Assembly (NCBI RefSeq): GCF_017353515.1
Contig: NZ_JAFMPY010000001.1
Span: 248,001 to 312,000 of the forward strand
DNA from: Jiella sonneratiae
GTDB lineage: Bacteria; Pseudomonadota; Alphaproteobacteria; Rhizobiales; Rhizobiaceae
Direction: 5' to 3'
Length of the DNA stretch: 64,000 nucleotides
In this document: piece by piece, positions 42,051 to 51,134 of the stretch
Position numbering within the stretch: position 1 is the first letter of the stretch
Layout of the letters: each line of letters opens with the position of its first letter
Made by a program: the position numbers and the translations under genes
The notes under the pieces: generated by a model
Databases searched by the model: none
The model's input: only the letters and a program-made list of their open reading frames with translations
Told to the model about the DNA's origin: nothing

Positions 42051-43253
42051 ATGTCGCGCCAACGCGAAAACCGCATCGATCTCATTCGCGGCGTGTCGCT
42101 GCTCCTGATCTTCGTCGACCACGCCAACGTCTCCTTTTCGGAGGGGCTGCAGCAGAGCCGCGGCTTCTCCGACGCCGCCGAACTCTTCGTCATGATGGCC
42201 GGCATGTCGGCCGCCCTCGCCTATCATCCGGCGACGGGGCCCGCCGACCTCGCGACGGCCGCCTCGCGCACGTTGCGCCGCGTGCTGAAGCTTTACCGCC
42301 TCCACCTTACGATGATCCTCTGCCTCGCGACAGCGGTCATCCTCGCGCCGCTGCCCAATCACCCAGAGATCGTCGCGAACTGGTCGCTCGACGTCTTCGC
42401 CGGCGAACCGGGGCGCTTCCTCCTCGAAGCCCTCAGCCTGCGCTACCTGCCCGCCGAGCTCGACATCCTGCCGCTCTACGTCGTGCTGATCGCCTCGGTG
42501 CCGCTGTGGTTCGCCCTCCTCGACCGCTCGCCGTGGCTTGCTCTGACGGTCGCGGCCGCGCTGTGGCTCGTCGCCGGGCTCTTCCGGATCAATCTCACCG
42601 ACCTCGCCCAGCCCCGCCAGCACTGGTACTTCAACCCGTTCTGCTGGCAGCTCGTCTTCGTCATCGGCCTCGCCGCGGGCCTGAGGCTCCGGCGCGGCGA
42701 GACGCCCTTCCCCTATCGCCGGCCGCTGTTCCTCGCGGCGGCGGCGATCGCCATCGTCGCGATCCCGGCGAACCTCCTGATGCATTTCGGCGCGAACCCG
42801 GCGGAGGGTCCGCTGCGGCTGCTCGTGACCAAGACCAGCGAAGGCCCGCTGCGGCTGATCAACGCCATCGCCATCGTCTACGTCATGTTCAACCTCGACG
42901 CCCTCGCGCGGCTGCCGGCGGAGGGCTGGCTGCGCCCGCTCTTTGCCGCCGGCCGCAACAGCCTGCCGGTCTTCGTCGCGGGTACGATCCTCGCCGACCT
43001 CGTCACGGTCTGCGTCATCGGTTCAGGAGGGCTGTCGCTGACGACGGAACTCGCGCTGGTGCTGTGCGGCGTCGTGCTGCAGCTGGCGCTCGCGGCGAGG
43101 CTCGATCGACGCAGGCGCAAGCCGTCGGGCGCGCCGGCCGGGTCGCTGCTGGTAGCATCGCAGGAGGATCAGGACTACGGTTCGCGCGTTTCGCCAACTC
43201 CGACCCCGATCCCGATCCCGACGAGCGATGCCGCAAGACACTCCACGACCTGA
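42051..43253 (+). CDS. OpgC-family integral membrane protein (glucan succinyltransferase-like)
   Basis: A 400-residue membrane acyltransferase of the OpgC type, which adds succinyl groups to periplasmic glucans. The start ENRIDLIRGVSLLLIFVDHA (residues 5-24) with Arg/Asp and HxN-like features, then FSDAAELFVMMAGMSAALAY, is characteristic. About ten hydrophobic helices follow, including HWYFNPFCWQLVFVIGLAAGL and RNSLPVFVAGTILA. The C-terminal tail is soluble and ends in a small Pro-Thr-Pro-Ile repeat coded by hexamer repeats. It overlaps the hexapeptide transferase gene by 26 bp. Confidence 0.88.
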   Translation: MSRQRENRIDLIRGVSLLLIFVDHANVSFSEGLQQSRGFSDAAELFVMMAGMSAALAYHPATGPADLATAASRTLRRVLKLYRLHLTMILCLATAVILAPLPNHPEIVANWSLDVFAGEPGRFLLEALSLRYLPAELDILPLYVVLIASVPLWFALLDRSPWLALTVAAALWLVAGLFRINLTDLAQPRQHWYFNPFCWQLVFVIGLAAGLRLRRGETPFPYRRPLFLAAAAIAIVAIPANLLMHFGANPAEGPLRLLVTKTSEGPLRLINAIAIVYVMFNLDALARLPAEGWLRPLFAAGRNSLPVFVAGTILADLVTVCVIGSGGLSLTTELALVLCGVVLQLALAARLDRRRRKPSGAPAGSLLVASQEDQDYGSRVSPTPTPIPIPTSDAARHSTT

Positions 43254-43911
43254 GAATTTCGAGGAGCTGCGATTCCGCGCTTCCGAGCCGCGCATCGCGA
43301 CCACTGCGGAGCTGAAGCACACCAGGCTCGGCCGCTACGTCGAGATCGGCGCGCGCGTCGTTCTGCGGGAAGTGGAGGTCGGCGACTTCTCCTATTTCGA
43401 ACGGGGCGGTGAGGCCGTCTACACGACGATCGGCAAGTTCTGCTCGATCGCGGCGAATGTGCGCGTCAACGCCCTCGACCATCCCATGGAGAGGCTGACC
43501 ACCCACAAGATCAGCTACCGGCCGAACGAATATTTCCGCTGGCTCGCCGTCGACCGAGAGGTCGCGGAGAATCGCCGGGCGAAGCACGTGACGATCGGGC
43601 ACGACGTGTGGCTCGGCCACGGGGCGATCGTCCTGCCGGGGCTGACGATCGGCAACGGCGCCGTCGTCGGCGCCGGGGCGGTCGTCACCCGCGACGTCGC
43701 GCCCTATGCGGTGGTCGCCGGGGTTCCCGCGCGCCCGCTCCGTCCCCGCTTCGGCGAAGAGGTGGCGGGACGGATCGCCGCCCTTCGCTGGTGGGACTGG
43801 CCGCTCGAGACGCTGTTCGACGCCATCCCCGACATGCAGTCGCTGCCGATCGACGCCTTCCTCGACAAATGGGAGGGTCAGTCGCCGGTGCCCTCCGCCA
43901 GCGCGAAATAA
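43228..43911 (+). CDS. hexapeptide-repeat acyltransferase of the phosphonate-cluster type
   Basis: A 227-residue left-handed beta-helix transferase. The core has LGRYVEIGARV, YTTIGKFCSIAANVRVNALDHPM, TIGHDVWLGHGAIVLPGLTIGNGAVVGAGAVVTRDVAPY and VVAGVPARPLRPRF. The C-terminal LRWWDWPLETLFDAIPDM and SLPIDAFLDKWE match the acetyltransferase usually found inside phosphonate (phn) operons. No phn gene is present here; it overlaps the OpgC-like gene and is probably co-translated, so its acceptor may be a glycan. Its last 34 bp overlap the convergent MFS gene. Confidence 0.82.
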   Translation: MPQDTPRPENFEELRFRASEPRIATTAELKHTRLGRYVEIGARVVLREVEVGDFSYFERGGEAVYTTIGKFCSIAANVRVNALDHPMERLTTHKISYRPNEYFRWLAVDREVAENRRAKHVTIGHDVWLGHGAIVLPGLTIGNGAVVGAGAVVTRDVAPYAVVAGVPARPLRPRFGEEVAGRIAALRWWDWPLETLFDAIPDMQSLPIDAFLDKWEGQSPVPSASAK

Positions 43912-45077
43912 ACCAGCGCCGCGCCCGGCAGCGCCATGCCGATCACGCAGACGCCGAGCCAGCCGAAATTCTGCAGCACCGGGCTCGCCAGCGCCGAGCC
44001 GGCCGCCCCGCCGAGGAAGAAGGTGGTCATGTAGACCGCGTTGAGGCGGTTGCGGATGTTCGGGGCGAGCCGGTAGATCTCGCGCTGGCCGAAGACGAGA
44101 TTGGCCTGGGCGCCGAGATCGATCGCGACCGCGGCGACGACCAGCGCGACGAGCGACGTTCCGAAGGTCGCGAGGAGGAAGGCGCCGATCACCATCGAGA
44201 TGGCGGCGACGGTTCCGATCCGCGCATAGCCGCGATCGGCGAGCCGGCCGGCGACCGGGGCGGCGAAGACCCCGAGCACGCCGGCAAGCGCGAAGAGGGC
44301 GACGCCGCTCGGCGAAAAGTCGAACGGATCGGCGAGGAGCACGATCGGGGCGGCCGTCCAGAACAGCGAGAAGGCCGCGAAAATGGCGGCATGGTAGAGG
44401 CCGCGCCGCCGCAGCACCGGTTCGGTCACGAACAGCCGGCCGAGCGACCGGATGAGCCCGAGATAGCCGCGTTCGCCGTCCGGCTGGCGCTGCGGCAGGA
44501 GGAAGAGCGAAACGACGCCGAGCGCCGCGATCAGCCCGGCCGAGAGCCCGAAGACGCCCCGCCAGCCGACATAGTCGGCAAGAAAGCTCGACACCGGGCG
44601 GGCGAGCAGGATGCCGCCGAGGAGCCCACTCATGACGTTGCCGACGACCGCGCCGCGCTCGGCCTCCGGGGCGAGGTTCGCCGCCAGCGGCACCAGCATC
44701 TGCGCCGCACTGGAGCTCGTCCCGACGAGCAGCATCGCCGCGAACATCGCGCCGAGACCGGGCGCCAAAGCGAGACCCGCGAGGCAGACGAGGTTGGCGC
44801 CCATCGTGACGAGGATGAGCCGGCGGTTCTCGACGATGTCGCCCAAGGGCACGAGAAGCACCAGGCCGAGGGCGTAGCCGACCTGGGCGAGCGTGACGAT
44901 CGAGCTTTCCGCCGAGACCGGCAGGCCGAGATCCGCGCCCATCAGCGACACCAGCGGCTGGGCGTAATAGAGATTGGCGGCCAGGGCGCCGCAGGACAGC
45001 GCAAAGAGAATGGTCAGTGCCGAGCCGAGGCCCTCGGCGCCGCTCCGATCGGCGGCCTTGGATGCTGCGTTGCTCAT
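43878..45077 (-). CDS. MFS transporter (drug/sugar efflux type)
   Basis: A 399-residue, 12-helix major facilitator. It begins LTILFALSCGALAANLYYAQP, typical of a bacterial efflux subgroup, with the loop 2-3 motif in PLGDIVENRRLILVTM and ARPVSSFLADYVGWRGVF. RDRG-like GRLADRGYARIG appears in the second half. The substrate is unknown. GGAGGGAAGG precedes the start. A perfect 14-bp palindrome lies 115 bp upstream. It converges with the hexapeptide transferase gene with a 34-bp overlap. Confidence 0.88.
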   Translation of the reverse strand: MSNAASKAADRSGAEGLGSALTILFALSCGALAANLYYAQPLVSLMGADLGLPVSAESSIVTLAQVGYALGLVLLVPLGDIVENRRLILVTMGANLVCLAGLALAPGLGAMFAAMLLVGTSSSAAQMLVPLAANLAPEAERGAVVGNVMSGLLGGILLARPVSSFLADYVGWRGVFGLSAGLIAALGVVSLFLLPQRQPDGERGYLGLIRSLGRLFVTEPVLRRRGLYHAAIFAAFSLFWTAAPIVLLADPFDFSPSGVALFALAGVLGVFAAPVAGRLADRGYARIGTVAAISMVIGAFLLATFGTSLVALVVAAVAIDLGAQANLVFGQREIYRLAPNIRNRLNAVYMTTFFLGGAAGSALASPVLQNFGWLGVCVIGMALPGAALVYFALAEGTGD

Positions 45078-45508
45078 GCCGGAAGCCTTCCCTCCGCGGC
45101 GGACCGCCCTCTGTGCGGGAGGGCCGTCGCGAAGCGTCTGTCAAAAGAAAGAGCGGTGGAACCGTCGTTCCGCCGCCCAAGGCGCAATCTATTCGCAGCT
45201 GCGAAACATTCCAGTCGCCCGCCGCTGCTTTGGGGCGAACGCACAGTCTCCGTCACGACAACCCCGCGACTTGCAAGCCGCGGCGTCGCGCCTATGGTTT
45301 CGGCGGCACGGTCCCGCGGCGGAACGGCGGGATGCGGCGGCGCGACAAGACGCGCCGCGAAAAGGACGACACGAAGCCGCGGCGCCCAGGCGCCACGGGA
45401 CCGCTCCGGCGGCTCACCGCGGGAGCAGAACGACATTGCGGCGGCGAGTGCGGGAGATCACGATCGCATCGCCGCCGACCGACACGGCAGAACGGACCAG
45501 GACGACGG
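45078..45508. other. 431-bp divergent intergenic region with palindromes
   Basis: No credible gene. It contains the perfect palindrome TTCGCAGCTGCGAA (45192-45205) and a GC-rich dyad around CTTGCAAG (about 45269-45289). Either could be an operator for the MFS gene on the left or the moxR gene on the right. Confidence 0.4.
45192..45205. promoter_or_regulatory. perfect 14-bp palindrome, candidate operator of the MFS gene
   Basis: TTCGCAGCTGCGAA is a perfect palindrome in non-coding DNA, 115 bp before the MFS start and about 300 bp before moxR. No regulator gene is adjacent. Confidence 0.3.
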
Positions 45509-46345
45509 ATGCGCTTTACGGGAACCGACAGCTACGTCGCCGGCAAGGACCTGATGGTCGCGGTCAACGCGGCGATCACGCTGCAGCGTCCGCTGCTCGT
45601 CAAGGGCGAGCCCGGCACCGGCAAGACCGAGCTCGCCGTGCAGATCGCCGAGGCCCTCGGCCTCAGGCTGATCCAGTGGACGGTCAAATCCACCACAAGG
45701 GCGGCGCAGGGCCTCTATGAATACGACGCCGTATCGCGGCTGCGCGACAGCCAGCTCGGCGAGGAGCGCGTCCACGACATCCGCAATTACATCCGGCCCG
45801 GCAAGCTGTGGGATGCCTTCGCCTCGCCCGAGCGGGTGGTGCTTCTGATCGACGAGATCGACAAGGCCGACATCGAGTTTCCGAACGACCTTCTGCAGGA
45901 ACTCGACAAGATGAGCTTCGACGTCGTCGAAACCGGCGACACCGTCGCGGCGACGCACCGGCCGATCGTCGTCATCACCTCCAACAACGAGAAGGAACTG
46001 CCCGACGCGTTCCTGCGCCGCTGCTTCTTCCACTATATCCAGTTTCCCGATCCCGAGACGCTGGCGAAGATCGTCGACGTCCATCATCCCGGCATCAAGC
46101 AGGATCTGGTTCGGGCCGCTCTCACCCAGTTCTACGAAATCCGCGAGCAGGCCGGCCTGAAGAAGAAGCCCTCGACCTCCGAGGCGCTCGACTGGATCCG
46201 GCTTCTCGTCGCCGAGGACGTCGAGGCGAAGGACCTTCGGGAGAGCCCGTCGAAGGTGCTGCCGAAGCTGCACGGGGCGCTCCTGAAGAACGAGCAGGAC
46301 GTCCACCTGTTCGAGCGGCTGGCCTTCCTGGCCCGGCGCGGCTGA
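45509..46345 (+). CDS. MoxR-family AAA+ ATPase
   Basis: A 278-residue AAA+ chaperone-like ATPase of the MoxR class. Walker A is KGEPGTGKTE (about residues 31-40). The region GLYEYDAVSRLRDSQLG is typical of this subgroup. Walker B is VVLLIDEIDKAD, sensor 1 is IVVITSNNEKELPDAFLRRC, and PSTSEALDWIRLL lies in the C-terminal lid. These ATPases normally work with a von Willebrand factor A protein encoded next to them, but here the next gene is exoR on the other strand, so the partner is elsewhere. ATG 45509 matches family length and has AGGA upstream. Confidence 0.9.
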   Translation: MRFTGTDSYVAGKDLMVAVNAAITLQRPLLVKGEPGTGKTELAVQIAEALGLRLIQWTVKSTTRAAQGLYEYDAVSRLRDSQLGEERVHDIRNYIRPGKLWDAFASPERVVLLIDEIDKADIEFPNDLLQELDKMSFDVVETGDTVAATHRPIVVITSNNEKELPDAFLRRCFFHYIQFPDPETLAKIVDVHHPGIKQDLVRAALTQFYEIREQAGLKKKPSTSEALDWIRLLVAEDVEAKDLRESPSKVLPKLHGALLKNEQDVHLFERLAFLARRG

Positions 46346-46362
46346 TACGCCGCCGGCACCCG

Positions 46363-47202
46363 TCAGTTGCGGGCGCTGGCGACGGTTCCCGGCACCTGTT
46401 CGGGCGGCTGATCGGCATCCGCCTGGGCCTCGCGGCGCACGTCCTCGCTGGCGACGGAGAAAGCCTCCTCCTGCAGCGGGCGGATCCATTGCTGGTCGGT
46501 CGGTCCCGCCTGCCTCAGCGCCGTGGTCAGCATGGCGAGGCCGCGCACCGGCTCCGGACGCATCGAGATCTTCTTGCCGTCGAAGAGCAGGTAGCCGAGC
46601 AGCGCCTCGGCGCCGACATGGCCCTTTTCGGCGGCAAGGTTCAGCCACCGCGCCGCCTGGCGGGGATTGGCCTTGCCGCCCTCCCCGGCGAGCAGCATGC
46701 GGCCGAGCTCGAACTGCGCCTTGGCGTCGCCGAAGAACGAGGCGGCGTGGAAATAGAACTGCCGCGCCCGCGGCAGGTCCACCGTCACCGGGCTGTTCGG
46801 AATGCCGACCTTCAGATAGTCGGCGAGCGCGACGACGGCGCTCGCGACATAGGCGGCGTTCGAATAGCTGCCGGTCTCGTCGTCCTGGTCGCGGACGATC
46901 TGCTCGAAGATCTTGAACGCCTCGTAGTCGTTCTCGGGCACGCCGTCGCCTTCGGCATACATCTTGCCGAGCTTCCAGCGGGCGCCGGGATGGCCCTTGT
47001 CGGCGGCGTAGCGCAGGGCCTCGAAGGCCTCGAGTTTCTCGCCGCGCTGATAGGCCTTGAAGCCGAAGGAGAACAGTTCGAGCGGCCCGGCATCCGGGTT
47101 GACCTGCGCCGCGGGGTCGAGCGCGAGCACGCCCTTCCCGGCGAAGAGCAACACCACGGCCGTGAGGGCAGAGATCTGCAGCTTGCGCTTAAATGTCGGC
47201 AT
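46363..47202 (-). CDS. exoR: exopolysaccharide regulator ExoR, Sel1-repeat periplasmic protein
   Basis: A 279-residue exported protein. The signal peptide covers about residues 1-28 (KLQISALTAVVLLFAGKGVLA). Sel1-like repeats follow: ALRYAADKGHPGARWKLGKMYAEGDGV, AASFFGDAKAQFELGRMLLAGEGG and RWLNLAAEKGHVGAEALLGYLLFDG. In Sinorhizobium and Agrobacterium, ExoR binds the ExoS (ChvG) sensor in the periplasm and holds down exopolysaccharide synthesis. The ribosome site is weak. The start overlaps the end of ilvD by 14 bp, so expression is probably coupled to that gene. Confidence 0.85.
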   Translation of the reverse strand: MPTFKRKLQISALTAVVLLFAGKGVLALDPAAQVNPDAGPLELFSFGFKAYQRGEKLEAFEALRYAADKGHPGARWKLGKMYAEGDGVPENDYEAFKIFEQIVRDQDDETGSYSNAAYVASAVVALADYLKVGIPNSPVTVDLPRARQFYFHAASFFGDAKAQFELGRMLLAGEGGKANPRQAARWLNLAAEKGHVGAEALLGYLLFDGKKISMRPEPVRGLAMLTTALRQAGPTDQQWIRPLQEEAFSVASEDVRREAQADADQPPEQVPGTVASARN

Positions 47203-48913
47203 AGCAGTGCTTTTCCGCAGCGCCGCCAGGATGCGTCACGGCACCCTTGCGGGCCGTTCCGACCTGTTGCGCATATTTCCAGATGGCGCCCGAGCCGTAG
47301 CTCGACCCGCGCGGGGCCCAGCCCTCGCGACGGCGGGCGAATTCCTCGTCGCTGACGTTCACCGAGATCTCGCCGGCCACCGCGTCGATGGTGATGACGT
47401 CGCCGTCCTCGACAAGCGCGATCGGGCCGCCGACCGCGGCCTCCGGGCCGACATGGCCGATGCAGAAGCCGCGCGTCGCGCCGGAGAACCGGCCGTCGGT
47501 GATCAGCGCGACCTTGTCGCCCATGCCCTGGCCGTAGAGCGCGGCGGTCGTCGCCAGCATCTCGCGCATGCCCGGGCCGCCCCGCGGACCCTCGTAGCGG
47601 ATCACCAGCACCTCGCCCTCCCGATAGGAGCGCTTCGAAACGGCCTCGAAGCAGGCCTCCTCGGTGTCGAAGCAGCGGGCGGGACCGGAGAATCTGAGGT
47701 TCTTCATGCCGGCGACCTTCACGATCGCTCCGTCCGGCGCGAGATTGCCGGCAAGGCCGACGACGCCGCCGGTGGGGGTGATCGGCGCATTGGCGGGACG
47801 CACCACGTCCTGGTCGGCGTTCCAGCGAACGTTCGCCATGTTCTCGGCGATCGTCCGGCCGGTGACCGTCAGGCAGTCGCCATGCAGGAAGCCGTGGTCG
47901 AGCAGCGTCTTCATCAGGAGCGGGATGCCGCCGGCCTCGAACATGTCCTTGGCGACGTAGCGGCCACCCGGCTTCAGGTCGGCGATGTAGGGAGTCTTCC
48001 GGAAGATCTCGGCGACGTCGAAGAGGTCGAAGTCGATACCCGCTTCATGGGCGATCGCCGGCAGGTGCAGCGCGCCGTTGGTCGAGCCGCCGGACGCGGC
48101 GACGACGGTCGCGGCGTTTTCGAGCGCCTTGCGGGTGACGATGTCGCGCGGACGGATGTTGCGGGCGAGCAGCTCCATGACGATCTCGCCGGAGGCGTAG
48201 CAGAAGCGGTCGCGGATCTCGTAGGGCGCCGGGGCGCCGCAGGCATAGGGCAGAGCGAGGCCGATCGCCTCGGCGACCGTCGCCATGGTGTTGGCGGTGT
48301 ACTGGCCGCCGCAGGAACCCGCGGACGGGCACGCCACCTGCTCGAGCTCGTCGAGCTCTTCGTCCGACATCTTGCCGACGGAGTGCAGGCCGACCGCCTC
48401 GAACAGATCCTGGACGACGACGTCGCGGCCCTTGTAGCGGCCCGGCAGGATCGAGCCGCCATAGATGAACACCGACGGCACGTTGAGCCGCACCATGGCC
48501 ATCATCATGCCCGGCAGGGACTTGTCGCAGCCGGCAAGGCCGACCAGCGCGTCGTAGGCATGGCCGCGCATGGTCAGCTCGACGGAATCGGCGATCACTT
48601 CCCGCGACACCAGCGAGGCCTTCATGCCCTCGTGGCCCATCGCGATGCCGTCGGTCACGGTGATCGTGCAGAATTCGCGCGGCGTCCCGTTCGCCGCGGC
48701 AACGCCCTTCTTGACCACCTGCGCCTGGCGCATCAGCGAGATGTTGCAGGGCGCCGCCTCGTTCCAGCAGCTAGCAACGCCGATCAGCGGCTGGTGGATT
48801 TCTCCCTTGGAGAGGCCCATGGCGTAGAGGTAGGAACGATGTGGGGCCCGCTCCGGGCCCTCGGTGACGTGACGGCTCGGCAGCCGTGACTTGTCGATCG
48901 ATTTGGCGTCCAT
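47189..48913 (-). CDS. ilvD: dihydroxy-acid dehydratase
   Basis: A 574-residue iron-sulfur enzyme of valine, isoleucine and leucine synthesis, converting 2,3-dihydroxy acids to 2-oxo acids. Family signatures are [46 protein letters not shown] and [23 protein letters not shown], with Fe-S Cys in the GCDKS and GSCGG segments. ATG 48913 is chosen because GAGGGGG precedes it and the family N-terminus follows. exoR begins 14 bp before its stop. No leucine- or valine-rich attenuator peptide was recognised in the leader. Confidence 0.95.
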   Translation of the reverse strand: MDAKSIDKSRLPSRHVTEGPERAPHRSYLYAMGLSKGEIHQPLIGVASCWNEAAPCNISLMRQAQVVKKGVAAANGTPREFCTITVTDGIAMGHEGMKASLVSREVIADSVELTMRGHAYDALVGLAGCDKSLPGMMMAMVRLNVPSVFIYGGSILPGRYKGRDVVVQDLFEAVGLHSVGKMSDEELDELEQVACPSAGSCGGQYTANTMATVAEAIGLALPYACGAPAPYEIRDRFCYASGEIVMELLARNIRPRDIVTRKALENAATVVAASGGSTNGALHLPAIAHEAGIDFDLFDVAEIFRKTPYIADLKPGGRYVAKDMFEAGGIPLLMKTLLDHGFLHGDCLTVTGRTIAENMANVRWNADQDVVRPANAPITPTGGVVGLAGNLAPDGAIVKVAGMKNLRFSGPARCFDTEEACFEAVSKRSYREGEVLVIRYEGPRGGPGMREMLATTAALYGQGMGDKVALITDGRFSGATRGFCIGHVGPEAAVGGPIALVEDGDVITIDAVAGEISVNVSDEEFARRREGWAPRGSSYGSGAIWKYAQQVGTARKGAVTHPGGAAEKHCYADI

Positions 48914-49103
48914 GCAGTCCCCCTCGTCTTGCAGCCGATTCCTCCGCCGAGAACCCAGCCAGGATCGGGGTGACGGCGTTTTGTGGCGGCAACGGGGCGC
49001 CTCGACCGTCCTTGCGACTATACCCGGTGCATCCCTGCAATAGTGTTGCCTGGATGGCACAAGCGGTTTTTCGCGGGAAACCTACGGAACCTTTTGCCCG
49101 CAA

Positions 49104-49137
49104 AGAAAAAAGGGCGTGCGACAAGACACACGCCCTT
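49104..49137 (-). terminator. factor-independent terminator after the FadL-like gene
   Basis: On the minus strand the stem AAGGGCGTG/CACGCCCTT is followed by a run of Ts (49111-49105), about 52 bases after the stop of the porin gene on that strand. It also separates that gene from ilvD. Confidence 0.88.
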
Positions 49138-49188
49138 CACGAGATATGATTGCCGAAGGGGCGGCGGTAGCCGCTCCCGCAGCTGTGA

Positions 49189-50496
49189 TCAGAAGCTGAG
49201 CTTCAGCGAGGCGTTGACGCCGTAGACGAAGTCGTCGCCGACGGTGCCGTCGAAATAGGCCCCTTGCGAGACCGACTGGCTGCCGTCGGTCCAGTAGCCG
49301 ACGAGACCGCCGAAGCGCAGCTCGGCCATCTTGTTCGCCTTGAAGGAGACGCCGCCGGCGAGCGTGTAGATGTCGGTGTAGGTGGTTTCTGCCCCGGTCG
49401 AGACGCCGCGGTCGTAGCCGAGGACGACCGCGCCGGAGATCTCGTCGTTGAAGGCGTGGCCGAGGCCGAGCGTCGCCGTGTAGCCGTCGCGCCAGTGATA
49501 GGGCGCGTAGGAGGAGGAATTGATGCCGAAGGCCGCGTTGGAGATCGAGCTGACCGACATGTCGTTGGTCGACCAGTCGGTCCAGCGGAACGACCCGAGC
49601 AGCAGCCAGCCCGGCGCGATGCCGGTCTGCGCCTTCAGCTCGACGAATTGCGGGCTGGTCGCCTCGCTGAGGAAGGAGTTGACCGGCAGCACCGTGCCCG
49701 CCGGCAGCGTCGGGACCAGCGAATTCAGCACCGTGACGGTGCCGTCCCCCTCGACGTCGTCATGCTTGACTTCGGAGCGGTACATGACCTGGACGCGCAG
49801 GGCGTATTCCGGGATCTCGTAGGCGGCGCCGATCCGGAAGCCGGCCTTGTAGCCGCCGTCGCTCTCGACCTCGACGCGGGTGTTGACCGCGGCGAGCGGA
49901 AAACCCGGTGCCGCATAGGTCGTGCCGAGGCTGGTGCCCTCGAAATGGAAGTCCTCGACGAAGACGCCGCCGAGAAGGCTGTAGCGCCCGGATTCCGCCG
50001 CATAGCTCAGGCGGCAGGTCACGCCGAGTTCGCTGGAACTAAAGGAGAGCGCCTGGGTGCGCGAGACAGACGCCGTCGTCGCGCCGAAGATGTCGGTGCG
50101 CGCCGCCGTGGTGGTGCCGACCGGCTGGCCGGTCGAGAGCGAGCTGACCTGGGCCGGCAGGGCGCCGCCGGGAGAACCGCTGTAATCGGACTCGGCGGCG
50201 AAGGACTCGGTCGCGGTGCCGGCGCAGCCGACCGTGTCGTTGCCGAGCGAGATCGAATAGGTCGGGATCGTATAGTCGCCGGTATAGTCGCCGAAATCGC
50301 CGCTCTGACCATTGATCGAGGTGAAACCGCGCTGCGGATCGACATAGGTCATGCCCGCCCGCATGTTCACCGTACCGGGCTCGAAGAGGATGTCGGTGTC
50401 CGCCGTGCCGCGCTGGAAACCGCCGGCGAGCGCGGTGGTGCTCTGGGCAGCCGCGAGGACGGCCGCAGCGGCGATGATCTTTCGGGTAACCTGCAT
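49189..50496 (-). CDS. OmpP1/FadL-family outer-membrane transport protein
   Basis: A 435-residue outer-membrane beta-barrel expected to take up long-chain fatty acids or other hydrophobic compounds. The signal peptide is MQVTRKIIAAAAVLAAAQSTTALA. The mature start GGFQRGTADTDILFEPGTVNM fits the family. The barrel has alternating strands and ends ...DFVYGVNASLKLSF with the C-terminal Phe required for BAM insertion. GGGGGGAGAAT precedes ATG 50496. It is a single-gene unit closed by a clear terminator. The 5' region contains an AT-rich tract that is probably its promoter. Confidence 0.9.
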   Translation of the reverse strand: MQVTRKIIAAAAVLAAAQSTTALAGGFQRGTADTDILFEPGTVNMRAGMTYVDPQRGFTSINGQSGDFGDYTGDYTIPTYSISLGNDTVGCAGTATESFAAESDYSGSPGGALPAQVSSLSTGQPVGTTTAARTDIFGATTASVSRTQALSFSSSELGVTCRLSYAAESGRYSLLGGVFVEDFHFEGTSLGTTYAAPGFPLAAVNTRVEVESDGGYKAGFRIGAAYEIPEYALRVQVMYRSEVKHDDVEGDGTVTVLNSLVPTLPAGTVLPVNSFLSEATSPQFVELKAQTGIAPGWLLLGSFRWTDWSTNDMSVSSISNAAFGINSSSYAPYHWRDGYTATLGLGHAFNDEISGAVVLGYDRGVSTGAETTYTDIYTLAGGVSFKANKMAELRFGGLVGYWTDGSQSVSQGAYFDGTVGDDFVYGVNASLKLSF

Positions 50497-51134
50497 ATTC
50501 TCCCCCCAACCAAGTCCGGGTGTCACGGCCGCTTTCGGCTTCACGACGCCACTCAATGCCTGCAGCCTACCCTCAAACTGAATTCTTGCACATACGGCCT
50601 TTTGCAATCGGAATACTGGTTGAACGCAAGAATTTTCAGTATCTATTCGAAAAGAATTCAAAAAATCTGGAATTATTCCGGCAGACACTCAGTTCATTGC
50701 GATCGACCTTGCACAACGTCAGATGCAATTTCCAAATGGTGGGCCGGATGGTGCAGCGCATTTGCCGCACCGCGTGGCGGAAATGTGACAGATTCTGGGC
50801 CTTACGTGCACGTCAACGCAGACCACGCAAGGTTTCGTCGCAGCCCACGGAAATAAGCCCGATGGATGACGAGCGACGCTTACGTCAAAGTCATCCGGCG
50901 GCCCGTGGCGTTGCACCGTATCGCCCGCGGTCTCGCGGCGCCTGCAGAGCCGATCACGGCCGTTGCGGTCGCGGACGTCGCGTCGGCCCGGCCGACGCAG
51001 CCGCTGGCGCGGATCGCTGCGGTTCGGGGCGCGACAGGTCCCGCCGGCGCCGTGGCGCGGACCGCGTCTCCCCGGCGCTGCAAAGGTGGCATTCCGGCCG
51101 CGCCAAACGACGGGCGGTGCGGCGGCCCAAAGGC
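50497..51134. other. 638-bp intergenic region with an AT-rich tract
   Basis: Between the FadL-like gene start and the murB stop. About 50590-50700 is strikingly AT-rich for this genome and has small dyads, for example GGAATTATTCC at 50669-50679 and ATTCGAAAAGAAT near 50645. No gene or RNA was recognised. In most alphaproteobacteria ddl and ftsQAZ would be found downstream of murB, but they are absent here. Confidence 0.4.
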
